From Hafnia alvei (GTDB lineage: Bacteria > Pseudomonadota > Gammaproteobacteria > Enterobacterales > Enterobacteriaceae): DNA of 64,000 nt. Position numbers and translations under genes: made by a program. How positions within the stretch are numbered: the stretch's first letter is position 1; each line of letters starts with the position of its first letter. The notes beneath the pieces are model-generated. The model did not search any database, had not been told where the DNA came from, and saw nothing but the letters and a program-made list of their open reading frames with translations. Of the stretch, positions 8,364-16,707 are shown one piece after another. The stretch lies in NCBI RefSeq assembly GCF_964063325.1, contig NZ_OZ061315.1, positions 3,906,001-3,970,000 of the forward strand, given 5' to 3'.

Positions 8364-9542
8364 CTAGGCCTCTCGTACACGAGAACACAAAATTAGGGCC
8401 ATAATCGCCAGCGCCGCCGCCAGCCAATAAACCGCATGATGTCCCACAGTTTCAGCTAATGCCCCCTGCAGAACACCCGCCATAATCACACCGGTTGAAA
8501 TACTGTTGGTAAATAAGGTAGTCGCGCTGCCCGCCCTACCCGGCATCAAATCCTGAAAATAGAGCATGCCGATACCGGCAATAATGCCAATAAAAACGGC
8601 GTTAAATAGCTGTAATACCATCAGCGCCAGCTTAAATTTAAACAGCACCAAACCCGCATAAAACAAGATACCGGCCGCCACCGCAAACAGCATCATGTTA
8701 CGTTTACCAAAGCGTTTCACGTAGTAGCCCGCCAGAATCATGGCGGGGATCTCTAGACCCGCAGCGGTACCCATCAGCAGACCAGCCAAATTCTCAGGCA
8801 GGCCGAGATCTTGCGTGATATACAGCGGCATATCAATAATATACATGGTGTTGCAGGTCCACATCAGCATGGAGGATATGAACAGCAGAACCACATTCTT
8901 GTCACCAAACGCGTTGGTCGGGATAACGACCGCTTCGCCCACGCTTTCGGTGCGCGGCATCGACGGCAACATCAACGCTACCAGTACGATCGCCAGCGCA
9001 AATACGCCTGCGGCAATCAAATACATAAGCGTAAAGCCGTAGTTCAGCGCCAGCATAAACGACAACGGCGGGCCAATAACCCATGCCAAGGAAAGCTGCG
9101 CACGCATCACCGAGCTAAACATCACCACTTCGCTTGCCGAACGATCGGCATATTCACGCGCCAAGGCAAAAATCTGTGGCATTCCCGTATTCGCCAGCGC
9201 GGCTAAAAATACCCCGGCAGAAATCAGCAGCAAATAACTGCGACAGAAAGCGAATAGCAGGCAGTTTCCAACCGCCATAGCGCAGCAAAACATAATCAGT
9301 TTACGGCGATCGCCCTGACGATCGGATCGTTTGGCCAGTAGGAAACTCACCGCGATCCCGACGATCGCATTGACGGTATAAAACAGCCCAACCCACAGGG
9401 GGCGAACCTTAACCTCGGTCGTCAAAAATAAGCTCAGCGTGGGAGCCTGAAGCGCGCCCGCAATCCCCGTTAGAAAGGCAACAATAAGAAACGCGGCGTA
9501 GATAGGGTTAATTCGGCGGCGGGCAGTCAACAAAGAGGTCAT
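8364..9542 (-). CDS. setA: sugar efflux transporter SetA-type (MFS)
   Basis: A 392-residue major facilitator protein with about twelve hydrophobic segments and the typical cytoplasmic loop AKRSDRQGDRRKL near residue 70. SetA/SetB-type proteins export glucosides and glucose analogues. It sits downstream of the SgrS RNA on the same strand, with sgrR divergent, the same cassette that in E. coli relieves glucose-phosphate stress. That context favours setA over the similar setB. It may be co-transcribed with SgrS by readthrough, since only about 60 nt separate the SgrS terminator from the start. Confidence 0.92.
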   Translation of the reverse strand: MTSLLTARRRINPIYAAFLIVAFLTGIAGALQAPTLSLFLTTEVKVRPLWVGLFYTVNAIVGIAVSFLLAKRSDRQGDRRKLIMFCCAMAVGNCLLFAFCRSYLLLISAGVFLAALANTGMPQIFALAREYADRSASEVVMFSSVMRAQLSLAWVIGPPLSFMLALNYGFTLMYLIAAGVFALAIVLVALMLPSMPRTESVGEAVVIPTNAFGDKNVVLLFISSMLMWTCNTMYIIDMPLYITQDLGLPENLAGLLMGTAAGLEIPAMILAGYYVKRFGKRNMMLFAVAAGILFYAGLVLFKFKLALMVLQLFNAVFIGIIAGIGMLYFQDLMPGRAGSATTLFTNSISTGVIMAGVLQGALAETVGHHAVYWLAAALAIMALILCSRVREA

Positions 9543-9603
9543 CCTGATTTCCTAAGCTGGCATGAGCAAATACGGCGTGTCGTACGATAACAGAACACGG
9601 ATA

Positions 9604-9710
9604 TAAAAAAACCAGCAGGCAAACCTGCTGGTCGGTGAAAAGCACCATTACTCAGAAACACTCTTTGATGTCGGAGAGACAAATGATTACTCACCTCTTT
9701 CTCTTTCATC
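9604..9710 (-). ncRNA. sgrS: SgrS small RNA, short form without sgrT
   Basis: On the minus strand, 9642-9661 matches the E. coli SgrS seed that pairs with the ptsG start region: the CTGAGTA core followed by TGGTG. Right after it come a short CACC hairpin arm and a terminator (9-bp CCAGCAGG-type stem, then seven T) almost identical to the E. coli SgrS 3' end, the Hfq-binding module. The proposed 5' end, GATGAA at 9710, matches the E. coli start and lies 7 nt after a GATAAT -10. Length would be about 107 nt against about 227 in E. coli. The missing part is the 5' region that encodes the SgrT peptide. The location between sgrR and setA is diagnostic. The 5' end is inferred. Confidence 0.88.
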
Positions 9711-9778
9711 TGCTGAAATTATCTGCGTAATATAGGGAAAGAAAAATTGATAGCTTTACCTAAAAAGGTTCCTCTTTT

Positions 9779-11497
9779 ATGGCGACATCGCGATTACAAC
9801 ATCAGTTCATACGTTTATGGCAAAGCTTCAAAGGCCAGTCTGCGGAAACCACGCTGGGCGAGCTTGCAGAAACGCTAAGTTGTTCACGTCGTCATGTCAG
9901 AACCTTATTAAACTCAATGCAACAACAGGGTTGGCTGCATTGGCAGGCCGAGTCTGGCCGAGGAAAGCGCTCAACGCTAACGTTCCAGTCAACGGGCCTT
10001 CAGGTACAGCAGCTACGCGCAGAGGAGTTGCTGGAACAGGATCATATTGAGCAACTGGTTCAACTGGTGGGCGACCGCAGCTCAGTACGCCAAATGCTAC
10101 TCTCCCAGCTAGGCCGAAGCTTCCGCCAAGGTAAGCATATTCTGCGCATTCTTTACTATCGCCCGTTGTTTAATCTGCTCCCCGGAACGCCAATGCGCCG
10201 CTCTGAAACCCATTTGGCGCGCCAAATCTTCAGCGGACTTACCCAGCTAAATGAGGAAAATGGGGAACTAGAATCCGATCTTGCCCATCACTGGCAGGCA
10301 ATTACGCCCCTGCACTGGCGCTTCTATCTACGTCCCGCGATCCGTTTCCATCATGGCCGCGAACTCGAAATGATCGACGTTATCCAATCGCTCGAGCGTT
10401 TGCGCGATCAGCCGCTATTTTCACATTTAAAAACAATTACCTCACCCAACCCTTACGTCATCGACATCCACTTAAGCACGCCCGATGCATGGCTACCGTG
10501 GCTGCTGGGCAGCGTCAGCGCCATGATCCTGCCACACGAATGGCAATCACTACCGAACTTCACGCGCTCGCCTATCGGCACCGGTCCTTATCAGGTGGTG
10601 CGCAACACGCAGACACAGCTGAAAATCCGTGCTTACGACGACTACTTTGGTTTCCGTGCGCTGATTGACGAAGTTAACATCTGGGTTCTGCCTGAAATTT
10701 CAGAAGAATTGGTACACGCAGGCGTGCAGCTCCAATCCGACGATACGGGTAAAGATGAGCTGGAAAGCCGCTTGGAAGAAGGCTGCTACTTTATGCTGTT
10801 CGACCAACGTTCGCCGTTGACCTCCGATCCGGCGGTGCGCGAATGGCTCTGTCAGGTCATGACGCCGATTGCCCTGCTCAATAAAGCCGGAAAAATTCAT
10901 CAACGTTACTGGTCACCGGCCTACGGCATCCTACCGCGCTGGCACCATAATTTATTGATCAGTGAAAATAAAAAACCCGAGCATCTCACTCATTTAACAT
11001 TAACGGTCTACACCAAGCATTCAGAATTCCACGCTATCTATTTAGCGCTTAAGCCGTTGCTGGCCGAATATGGCGTTGAGCTTACCATGCAGGAGATAAG
11101 CTACAGTCGCTGGCACGAAGGCGATGCGCAAAGCGATCTCTGGGTCGGCAGTGCTAATTTCTATTTGCCGCTAGAGTTTTCCGTATTTTCAATGCTCTAT
11201 GAACTCCCCTTGCTCCAGTACTGTCTCAGCGGTGATCTACAGCAAGACGCCAGCCGATGGCGCAGCAATGCCCTACCCATGGCCGAATGGTGCCAACGCT
11301 TGGTGCAGGAACATCAGCTTCACCCCCTATTCCATCATTGGCTAAAACTACACGGGCAGCACAGCATGCGCGGTGTACGAATGAATACGCTCGGCTGGTT
11401 CGATTTCAAATCCGCGTGGTTCTCCCCACCGGAGCTTCCCACGGACAGTCATGTGCATGAATTAACCGTTTCCACCGGTTGTGAAAAACCTCGGTAA
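9779..11497 (+). CDS. sgrR: transcriptional activator of SgrS, SgrR
   Basis: DNA-binding regulator that activates the divergent SgrS RNA when phosphosugars accumulate. The 572-residue product has an N-terminal winged helix (about residues 1-110; CSRRHVRTLLNSMQQQGW). A large domain resembling periplasmic oligopeptide-binding proteins follows (about residues 160-500; SETHLARQIFSGL and SPIGTGPYQVV). It lacks a signal peptide, as expected for a cytoplasmic sensor. It is slightly longer than E. coli SgrR (551), ends with the conserved MRMNTLGWFDFKSAWF-type tail, and is divergent from sgrS-setA. Confidence 0.95.
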   Translation: MATSRLQHQFIRLWQSFKGQSAETTLGELAETLSCSRRHVRTLLNSMQQQGWLHWQAESGRGKRSTLTFQSTGLQVQQLRAEELLEQDHIEQLVQLVGDRSSVRQMLLSQLGRSFRQGKHILRILYYRPLFNLLPGTPMRRSETHLARQIFSGLTQLNEENGELESDLAHHWQAITPLHWRFYLRPAIRFHHGRELEMIDVIQSLERLRDQPLFSHLKTITSPNPYVIDIHLSTPDAWLPWLLGSVSAMILPHEWQSLPNFTRSPIGTGPYQVVRNTQTQLKIRAYDDYFGFRALIDEVNIWVLPEISEELVHAGVQLQSDDTGKDELESRLEEGCYFMLFDQRSPLTSDPAVREWLCQVMTPIALLNKAGKIHQRYWSPAYGILPRWHHNLLISENKKPEHLTHLTLTVYTKHSEFHAIYLALKPLLAEYGVELTMQEISYSRWHEGDAQSDLWVGSANFYLPLEFSVFSMLYELPLLQYCLSGDLQQDASRWRSNALPMAEWCQRLVQEHQLHPLFHHWLKLHGQHSMRGVRMNTLGWFDFKSAWFSPPELPTDSHVHELTVSTGCEKPR

Positions 11498-11509
11498 CGT
11501 TATTAATCC

Positions 11510-11538
11510 TTTCTAATAACAGACGCTCTCTTTACAAT
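11510..11538 (+). promoter_or_regulatory. candidate thiBPQ promoter
   Basis: TACAAT (5 of 6 to the -10 consensus) at 11533-11538, with a weak TTTCTA -35 at 11510-11515 and a 17-nt spacer. The first riboswitch nucleotides start about 10 nt downstream, the right distance for the thiB transcript. No better candidate seen. Confidence 0.5.
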
Positions 11539-11548
11539 AGCGCCCTGT

Positions 11549-11774
11549 TCTCAACGGGGTGCAAAAAAATAGACCGGCAATTTCCATCGCCGATCTAAAA
11601 ACGTCGCGAGCTGCGTTCAGCTGGTGTCGGCCAGCGCGGAAGAACCGGAGCATACACAAAGTATGTGAGGATTCTGAGCACTACCCGACATCGGATCAAC
11701 GCCTGCGCAGCACGTTTTTGCTGAGAGATACCCGTCGAACCTGATCCGGCTAACACCGGCGGAGGGATTTGAGA
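11549..11774 (+). promoter_or_regulatory. TPP riboswitch (thi-box) with enlarged P3 arm
   Basis: The conserved thi-box halves are both present. The 5' half is TCTCAACGGGGTGC at 11549-11562. The 3' half begins CTGAGAGATACCCG at 11721 and continues CGAACCTGATCCGG to the closing TTGAGA at 11769-11774. P1 pairs CTCAA with TTGAG. In E. coli the two halves are separated by a short P3 hairpin; here about 150 nt intervene. They are closed by GCAAAAA (11561-11567) pairing with TTTTTGC (11715-11721), so the core can still fold. The switch precedes thiB and should turn it off when thiamine pyrophosphate is abundant. Confidence 0.92.
11596..11719. repeat. ERIC-like palindromic repeat inside the riboswitch P3 arm
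   Basis: An imperfect palindrome of about 120 bp. Its ends are AAAAACGT and ACGTTTTT, and the inner arms match in inverted orientation (GCGTTCAGCTGGTGTCGG against a GCGTTGATCCGATGTCGG-like arm). The centre, GGAGCATACACAAAGTATGTGAGG, follows the pattern of the ERIC/IRU core (GGAGC-TACA-AAGTA-GTGA-GG). Assignment to ERIC is by pattern; the outer ends differ from the E. coli consensus. Confidence 0.62.
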
Positions 11775-11798
11775 GTGTACCCACGCTTGCTCAAAGAC

Positions 11799-11832
11799 CT
11801 TTGCGACCTGACTTAACTCACGGAGTGCAAAG
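11799..11832 (+). promoter_or_regulatory. hairpin enclosing the thiB ribosome-binding site
   Basis: CTTTGC (11799-11804) can pair with GCAAAG (11827-11832), placing the CGGAG Shine-Dalgarno (11821-11825) in the loop and the GTG start at the stem edge. Just upstream, CTCAAA (11790-11795) can compete for the P1 strand TTTGAG. This suggests translational control by the riboswitch; inferred from base pairing only. Confidence 0.45.
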
Positions 11833-12827
11833 TGTTGAAACGATTGATTCCTGCCTTAATGCTGATCGCCGCACCTATGTTGGCTCACAGCGCTGATAAA
11901 CCCGTTCTCACTGTTTATACCTACGATTCTTTTGCCGCTGAATGGGGCCCTGGCCCGAAGGTTAAAGCGGCGTTTGAAAAAGAGTGTGGCTGCGAGCTGA
12001 AGTTTGTGGCGCTGGAAGACGGCGTTTCGGTGCTTAACCGAGTTCGCATGGAAGGCAAAAAAAGCAGCGCCGACGTAGTATTGGGGTTGGACAATAATTT
12101 AGTGCAAGCCGCCGAAAAAACCGGCCTGTTTGTACCTAGCGAAGTCGATACTCAGTCGCTCACCGTTCCCGGTGGCTGGCAGAATAAAACCTTTGTGCCT
12201 TATGACTACGGCTATTTCGCTTTCGTTTACAACAAAAACACGCTGAAAAACCCGCCTACCAGTCTGAAACAGCTGGTCGATGGTCCTGAGAAATGGAAAG
12301 TGATTTATCAAGATCCGCGCACCAGCACGCCGGGTTTAGGCTTAATGCTTTGGATGCAAAAGGTTTACGGCAACGACGCTCCGCAGGCGTGGCAAAAACT
12401 GGCGAAGAAAACCGTGACGGTGACCAAGGGATGGAGTGAGGCCTATGGCCTGTTCTTGAAAGGCGAAGCGGATTTGGTACTGAGCTACACCACGTCGCCG
12501 GCGTATCACATTATCGAAGAGAAAAAAGATAACTACGCAGCCGCCGAATTTAGCGAAGGCCACTACTTACAGGTAGAAGTTGCGGCTCAGCTCGCCGGTA
12601 GCAAGCAACCGCAGCTAGCACAGAAATTTATGCAGTTTATTACCACTCCAGCTTTCCAGAACGAAATGCCAACCGGCAACTGGATGTATCCGGTGATTAA
12701 AACCACGCTGCCTGCGGGTTTTGAACAGCTGAAAGTTCCAGCAAAAGCCTTAGAATTTACGCCTGCCGAAGTGGCTGAAAACCGCGCAACATGGATCCGC
12801 TCATGGCAAGCCGCCGTCAGCCGTTAA
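11832..12827 (+). CDS. thiB: thiamine/TPP-binding periplasmic protein
   Basis: Solute-binding component of the thiamine ABC importer. The 331-residue product begins with a signal peptide (MLKRLIPALMLIAAPMLAHS, cleavage expected after the AHS-A region). The mature family-1 binding protein starts DKPVLTVYTYDSF and includes KVKAAFEKECGCELKFV. The start is GTG at 11832, supported by CGGAG 6 nt upstream; no in-frame ATG lies nearby. E. coli ThiB has 327 residues. It is first in thiBPQ behind the TPP riboswitch and overlaps the thiP start by 25 nt. Confidence 0.96.
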   Translation: MLKRLIPALMLIAAPMLAHSADKPVLTVYTYDSFAAEWGPGPKVKAAFEKECGCELKFVALEDGVSVLNRVRMEGKKSSADVVLGLDNNLVQAAEKTGLFVPSEVDTQSLTVPGGWQNKTFVPYDYGYFAFVYNKNTLKNPPTSLKQLVDGPEKWKVIYQDPRTSTPGLGLMLWMQKVYGNDAPQAWQKLAKKTVTVTKGWSEAYGLFLKGEADLVLSYTTSPAYHIIEEKKDNYAAAEFSEGHYLQVEVAAQLAGSKQPQLAQKFMQFITTPAFQNEMPTGNWMYPVIKTTLPAGFEQLKVPAKALEFTPAEVAENRATWIRSWQAAVSR

Positions 12828-14407
12828 TTCCGTTCTGGTTAATCCCTGGATTGTTCGCTGCAATGGTAATTATTGCCATCGCAGCGGCATCATTTGGTGC
12901 ACTCTGGCGCCATGCGCCAGAGTCGGATTGGCGTAGCCTGTGGCAAGACGATTATCTGTGGCACGTTATTCGCTTCACCTTCTGGCAGGCGTTTCTCTCC
13001 GCCGTTTGCTCGGTTCTACCGGCTATTTTGCTGGCTCGGGCACTGTTTCGCCGTCGCTTTTTAGGCCGTCAGCTATTGCTACGCCTGTGCGCCATGACGC
13101 TGGTATTGCCCGTGCTGGTCGCGGTCTTTGGGATCCTCAGCGTGTATGGCAGACAGGGTTGGCTGGCACAGATTTGTCAGTTTCTCGGCCTTGATTACAC
13201 CTTTTCGCCCTACGGCTTACAGGGCATTTTGCTGGCACATATTTTCTTTAACCTGCCGCTCGCCGCACGTTTACTACTTCAGGCCTTAGAAAATATTCCG
13301 ACCGAACAGCGCCAACTAGCCGCCCAGCTTGGCATGAGCAATTGGCAACAGTTCCGTTTTGTTGAATGGCCTTATCTACGCCGCCAAATTCTGCCCGCCG
13401 GCGCGCTGATATTCATGTTGTGTTTCGCCAGCTTTGCCACCGTGCTTTCTCTCGGCGGCGGCCCGCAGGCAACCACCATCGAGCTGGCGATCTATCAGGC
13501 TTTAAGCTACGACTACGATCTCAGCCGCGCCGCACTGCTGGCCATACTGCAACTGTTGTGCTGTTTGGGTTTAGTTTTGCTGAGTCAAAAGCTTAGCGGC
13601 ATCCTGCCTGTTGGTCATACGCGAGCGCTGAAATGGCGTAATCCCGTCGATAACGTGGCGGCGCGATTGCTGGATAGCGGCGTGATTTTCTGTGCGCTGT
13701 TGCTTATCCTTCCCCCGCTGCTGGCGGTGATAGCAGACGGCGCGAATCATGCGTTTGCCAGCGTACTGACTCAACCCGTGCTATGGCAGGCCACATTCAC
13801 CTCGCTCAAAATTGCGTTAGGCGCAGGCCTGCTGGCCGTAACGCTGACGATGATGTTGCTATGGAGCAGCCGTGAACTTCTGCTACGCCAGCGTCGCTGG
13901 TTAGGACAAGGCATGGAACTGACCGGAATGCTGATATTAGCCATGCCCGGTATCGTGCTCGCAACAGGCTTCTTTTTACTGCTAACCGATACTATTGGCA
14001 TTCCACAATCGGCCTATGGACTGGTGATTTTAACCAACGCATTAATGGCCATTCCCTACGCGCTTAAAGTGTTAGAAAACCCTATGCGCGATTTGGCCGA
14101 GCGCTACAATCCGCTCTGTCTATCGCTGCGAATTCAGGGATTCAACCGATTAAGGCTGATAGAGCTGCGCGCACTCAAACGCCCGCTTTCTCAAGCCATG
14201 GCGTTTGCCTGCGTGCTGTCCTTAGGCGATTTTGGCGTAGTTGCCCTGTTCGGCAACGAGCAATTCCGTACGCTGCCTTTCTACCTGTATCAGCAAATCG
14301 GCGCCTATCGTAGCCAAGACGGTGCGGTCACCGCGCTGTTATTGCTGATCCTGTGCTTCTTACTTTTCACTCTGCTGGAACGTCTTCCGGGGCGAGATAA
14401 ATCATGA
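12803..14407 (+). CDS. thiP: thiamine ABC transporter permease
   Basis: Inner-membrane permease of the thiamine/TPP importer, a fused duplication of two binding-protein-dependent permease domains. The 534 residues contain about twelve hydrophobic segments. Two EAA-type loops are visible, one in each half (around LAAQLGMSNWQQFRFVEWP near residue 172, and around LCLSLRIQGFNRLRLIEL). I start at ATG 12803 (MASRRQPLIPFWLIP), which matches E. coli ThiP (536), rather than the in-frame ATG at 12791. It overlaps thiB at its 5' end and thiQ by 4 nt (ATGA), so coupling is likely. Confidence 0.96.
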   Translation: MASRRQPLIPFWLIPGLFAAMVIIAIAAASFGALWRHAPESDWRSLWQDDYLWHVIRFTFWQAFLSAVCSVLPAILLARALFRRRFLGRQLLLRLCAMTLVLPVLVAVFGILSVYGRQGWLAQICQFLGLDYTFSPYGLQGILLAHIFFNLPLAARLLLQALENIPTEQRQLAAQLGMSNWQQFRFVEWPYLRRQILPAGALIFMLCFASFATVLSLGGGPQATTIELAIYQALSYDYDLSRAALLAILQLLCCLGLVLLSQKLSGILPVGHTRALKWRNPVDNVAARLLDSGVIFCALLLILPPLLAVIADGANHAFASVLTQPVLWQATFTSLKIALGAGLLAVTLTMMLLWSSRELLLRQRRWLGQGMELTGMLILAMPGIVLATGFFLLLTDTIGIPQSAYGLVILTNALMAIPYALKVLENPMRDLAERYNPLCLSLRIQGFNRLRLIELRALKRPLSQAMAFACVLSLGDFGVVALFGNEQFRTLPFYLYQQIGAYRSQDGAVTALLLLILCFLLFTLLERLPGRDKS

Positions 14408-15099
14408 TTACGCTGAACGATCTCACTTATATCTATGAGCATCAGCCGATGCGTTTTTCACTTAGCATCTCCGCCGGAGAACGCGTTGCCATTTTGGGCC
14501 CAAGCGGCGCGGGCAAAAGTACACTGCTGGCCTTGATTGCTGGTTTTTTGATGGCCGATAAAGGCACAGTAACGTTAGATGGCGTGAATCACACCAGTAC
14601 GCCGCCTTCCAAACGCCCGGTATCGATGCTGTTCCAAGAGAACAATTTGTTCTCTCATCTGAGCATTGAGCAAAATCTGGGGTTGGGGTTAGATGCGGGA
14701 TTACGCCTAAATGGCGCGCAGAAAAAGCGCCTGAATGAAATTGCCCAGCAGGTGGGAATTCTTGATTGCCTACCGCGATTGCCGTCGCAGCTTTCCGGCG
14801 GTCAACGCCAGCGCGCCGCACTGGCACGCTGTTTGTTACGCGACCAGCCTATTTTACTGCTCGACGAACCTTTCTCCGCGCTCGATCCCGCGCTGCGAGG
14901 AGAAATGCTACAGCTATTAGATCAGGTTTGTTCAGAGCAAAATCTCACCCTGCTGATGGTGTCACATAATCTTGATGACGCCGCACGTATCGCCACACGT
15001 ACATTATTGGTTGCCGATGGGCGCATTGCCTATGATGGCACCACTCAAGACCTGTTAGATGGAAAAGATCCGGCGGCTGCGGCGTTGTTGGGGCGGTAG
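14404..15099 (+). CDS. thiQ: thiamine ABC transporter ATP-binding protein
   Basis: ATPase that powers ThiBP-dependent thiamine uptake. The 231-residue protein shows Walker A GPSGAGKST (residues 33-41), the ABC signature LSGGQRQR (near 131), Walker B ILLLDEPFSALD (near 150) and the switch histidine in MVSHNLDDA. Length matches E. coli ThiQ (232). The ATG overlaps the thiP stop as ATGA. The gene ends 7 nt from the convergent yabI with no obvious terminator in between. Confidence 0.97.
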   Translation: MITLNDLTYIYEHQPMRFSLSISAGERVAILGPSGAGKSTLLALIAGFLMADKGTVTLDGVNHTSTPPSKRPVSMLFQENNLFSHLSIEQNLGLGLDAGLRLNGAQKKRLNEIAQQVGILDCLPRLPSQLSGGQRQRAALARCLLRDQPILLLDEPFSALDPALRGEMLQLLDQVCSEQNLTLLMVSHNLDDAARIATRTLLVADGRIAYDGTTQDLLDGKDPAAAALLGR

Positions 15100-15106
15100 C
15101 GCCGTC

Positions 15107-15874
15107 TTAAAACTGCACCACCTTCCACAGCAGCGAACGATAAATTGGCATCAGCGGGTGATTATGCATCAGCACAAAGCTCACTACGGCGGCGATCCAC
15201 ATGGCAACGGCTGCAATACGTAGACGCCACGGTGTAAGCCACTGAGACAGTTTATCCGCCGAGCGTTTGCCCTCTCGCCACCAGCGCCAACTCAGCCACG
15301 CCGCAATCCAAATCGAAACCACTACCAACGCCAATAACACTTTGAATAACGTGCTACCGCTGCCTGCCGGTATATCAATCGCGACACCGGCTAAGATCCC
15401 CGGCAGGAAATACACCGGCGGCCACGTGATACAGCCAATAATATTAGGTGGAATAAATTTGCGTGGCGGCAGTGCCAGCATGCCCGCCACCATCGGTACA
15501 ACCGGCCGCGTTGGGCCAACGAAACGGCCAATCAGCACCGTCATCATGCTATGACGATGGAGAGCATGTTCGGTTCGATCAAGCAGCGCTTTGTTTTTCT
15601 TGATAAATGACCAGCGATGGAGCGGATCTTTGAAAGCGCGGCCAATAAAATAGGAGACCCAATCGCCGGCAAAACACGCCAGAATCCCCACACCCCACGC
15701 ATAGTAGAAATTCACCTGTCCGCTGCCAATTAATGCGCCCAGCGTTGCCATCATCACCGTACCTGGTAAAAGCAGCCCGACCAATGCTAAAGACTCCAAA
15801 AACGCCACTAAAAACACGGCGATCAGAGAGTAGGTTACCGATTGGGTCACCAAGTGTTGCAGGTACGCTTCCAT
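15107..15874 (-). CDS. yabI: DedA-family membrane protein YabI
   Basis: An inner-membrane protein of the DedA family, associated with membrane integrity and, by recent family work, lipid-carrier flipping; the specific role of YabI is not known. The 255-residue product has several hydrophobic segments and the DedA motif FVGPTRPVVPMVAGM near residue 117. FIGRAFKDPLHRW is near residue 75 and a C-terminal membrane segment is present. Length and the position beside thiQ match E. coli yabI (254). Confidence 0.93.
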   Translation of the reverse strand: MEAYLQHLVTQSVTYSLIAVFLVAFLESLALVGLLLPGTVMMATLGALIGSGQVNFYYAWGVGILACFAGDWVSYFIGRAFKDPLHRWSFIKKNKALLDRTEHALHRHSMMTVLIGRFVGPTRPVVPMVAGMLALPPRKFIPPNIIGCITWPPVYFLPGILAGVAIDIPAGSGSTLFKVLLALVVVSIWIAAWLSWRWWREGKRSADKLSQWLTPWRLRIAAVAMWIAAVVSFVLMHNHPLMPIYRSLLWKVVQF

Positions 15875-16000
15875 AATTCTTCCACCGGAAATAATGAGCC
15901 AGCGATTTTGCGGAGCCGACCGTTTGCCGTCAACCTATCATTGCCGGGATAAACGTTTATTTACAAATGAGTAACTTAATGAGTATAGGTGCTGTGTGAT

Positions 16001-16595
16001 GTTACGTACGCCTAACGCATCGGTGCTAATATCAAAATCGTGCGGGCGTCCGTGCTAGGGGGCTCACCGCCGCCCCCTAGCGACCCGGCTCGGCACCGTC
16101 CCTCAGCCTGCTACGCAGGTTCCTTCATCTCGTCATTTCGGTTTTAACGGAACGAACGGCAATCGCCATCCTGGCTCCTCCGTTCTTTCGCCGACATCCC
16201 TGTCGGCGAATCCTAACCTGCATTCCTCAATTCAGCTGAAGGACAACGTGCCACATCAGGTCAACGTCAAAAGATAATATTGCCCATCAACTCTTTTAGC
16301 TTTGGATTTTTAGCTTTTAGTTATGGCCGTTGACCTTCTCCGGCACGTTACCGTACAGCCGAACGAAAAACGACGGGTCAGCACGAGCCACAGGGATGTG
16401 GCGAGAGTCGTAGGGGCGCCGGGAGCGCCTCTGCGACGGTGCGGTTAAACCCATAGTTTGTAGAGAGGGAACCCGCGCAGCGGGCTGGAAGGTGGTGCCA
16501 AGCCCGGATGCAAGGCGGCGGCGACTGAGCCGCCTTGCTCGGACGCTTGCACAATGTCACTGTGAAGTTCGATGCCTATAAGCGGACGAAACCTT
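16001..16595. repeat. large imperfect palindrome: two inverted copies of a structured element
   Basis: This 0.6-kb gap between yabI and polB has no credible gene. Its left half (about 16001-16270) is the diverged reverse complement of its right half (about 16324-16595), around an AT-rich centre. The innermost arms 16245-16266 and 16328-16349 agree at 18 of 22 positions. CAGCCTGCTACGCAGGTTCC at 16104-16123 and its mate at 16468-16487 agree at 17 of 20. Each half carries three local hairpins: 16054-16081, 16107-16119 and 16188-16209 on the left; 16510-16538, 16472-16484 and 16387-16402 on the right. Differences between mates keep the pairing (CCTGC/GCAGG becomes CCCGC/GCGGG). No transposase; family not recognised. 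Confidence 0.7.
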
Positions 16596-16707
16596 ACACC
16601 AAACTAAAAACGTCCATAAAATGCATCACCCTCCATCATAGACAACCACTGTATAAATACTCATACTAGCTATGTTCTCAGCAACCTAATCGGTAAAAAT
16701 CACCGCG

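Noticed and set aside
9616..9693. A GTG-initiated frame through SgrS that might have been SgrT
   Set aside because: It runs through the pairing seed and the terminator stem without a stop, and it does not resemble SgrT.
11499..11518. GTTATTA/TAATAAC hairpin after sgrR as a terminator
   Set aside because: AT-rich, weak, and not followed by a T tract; it also overlaps the candidate thiB promoter region.
16378..16560. 60-codon minus-strand frame in the yabI-polB gap
   Set aside because: It lies in the right arm of the large palindrome; the conserved hairpins, not a reading frame, explain the sequence.
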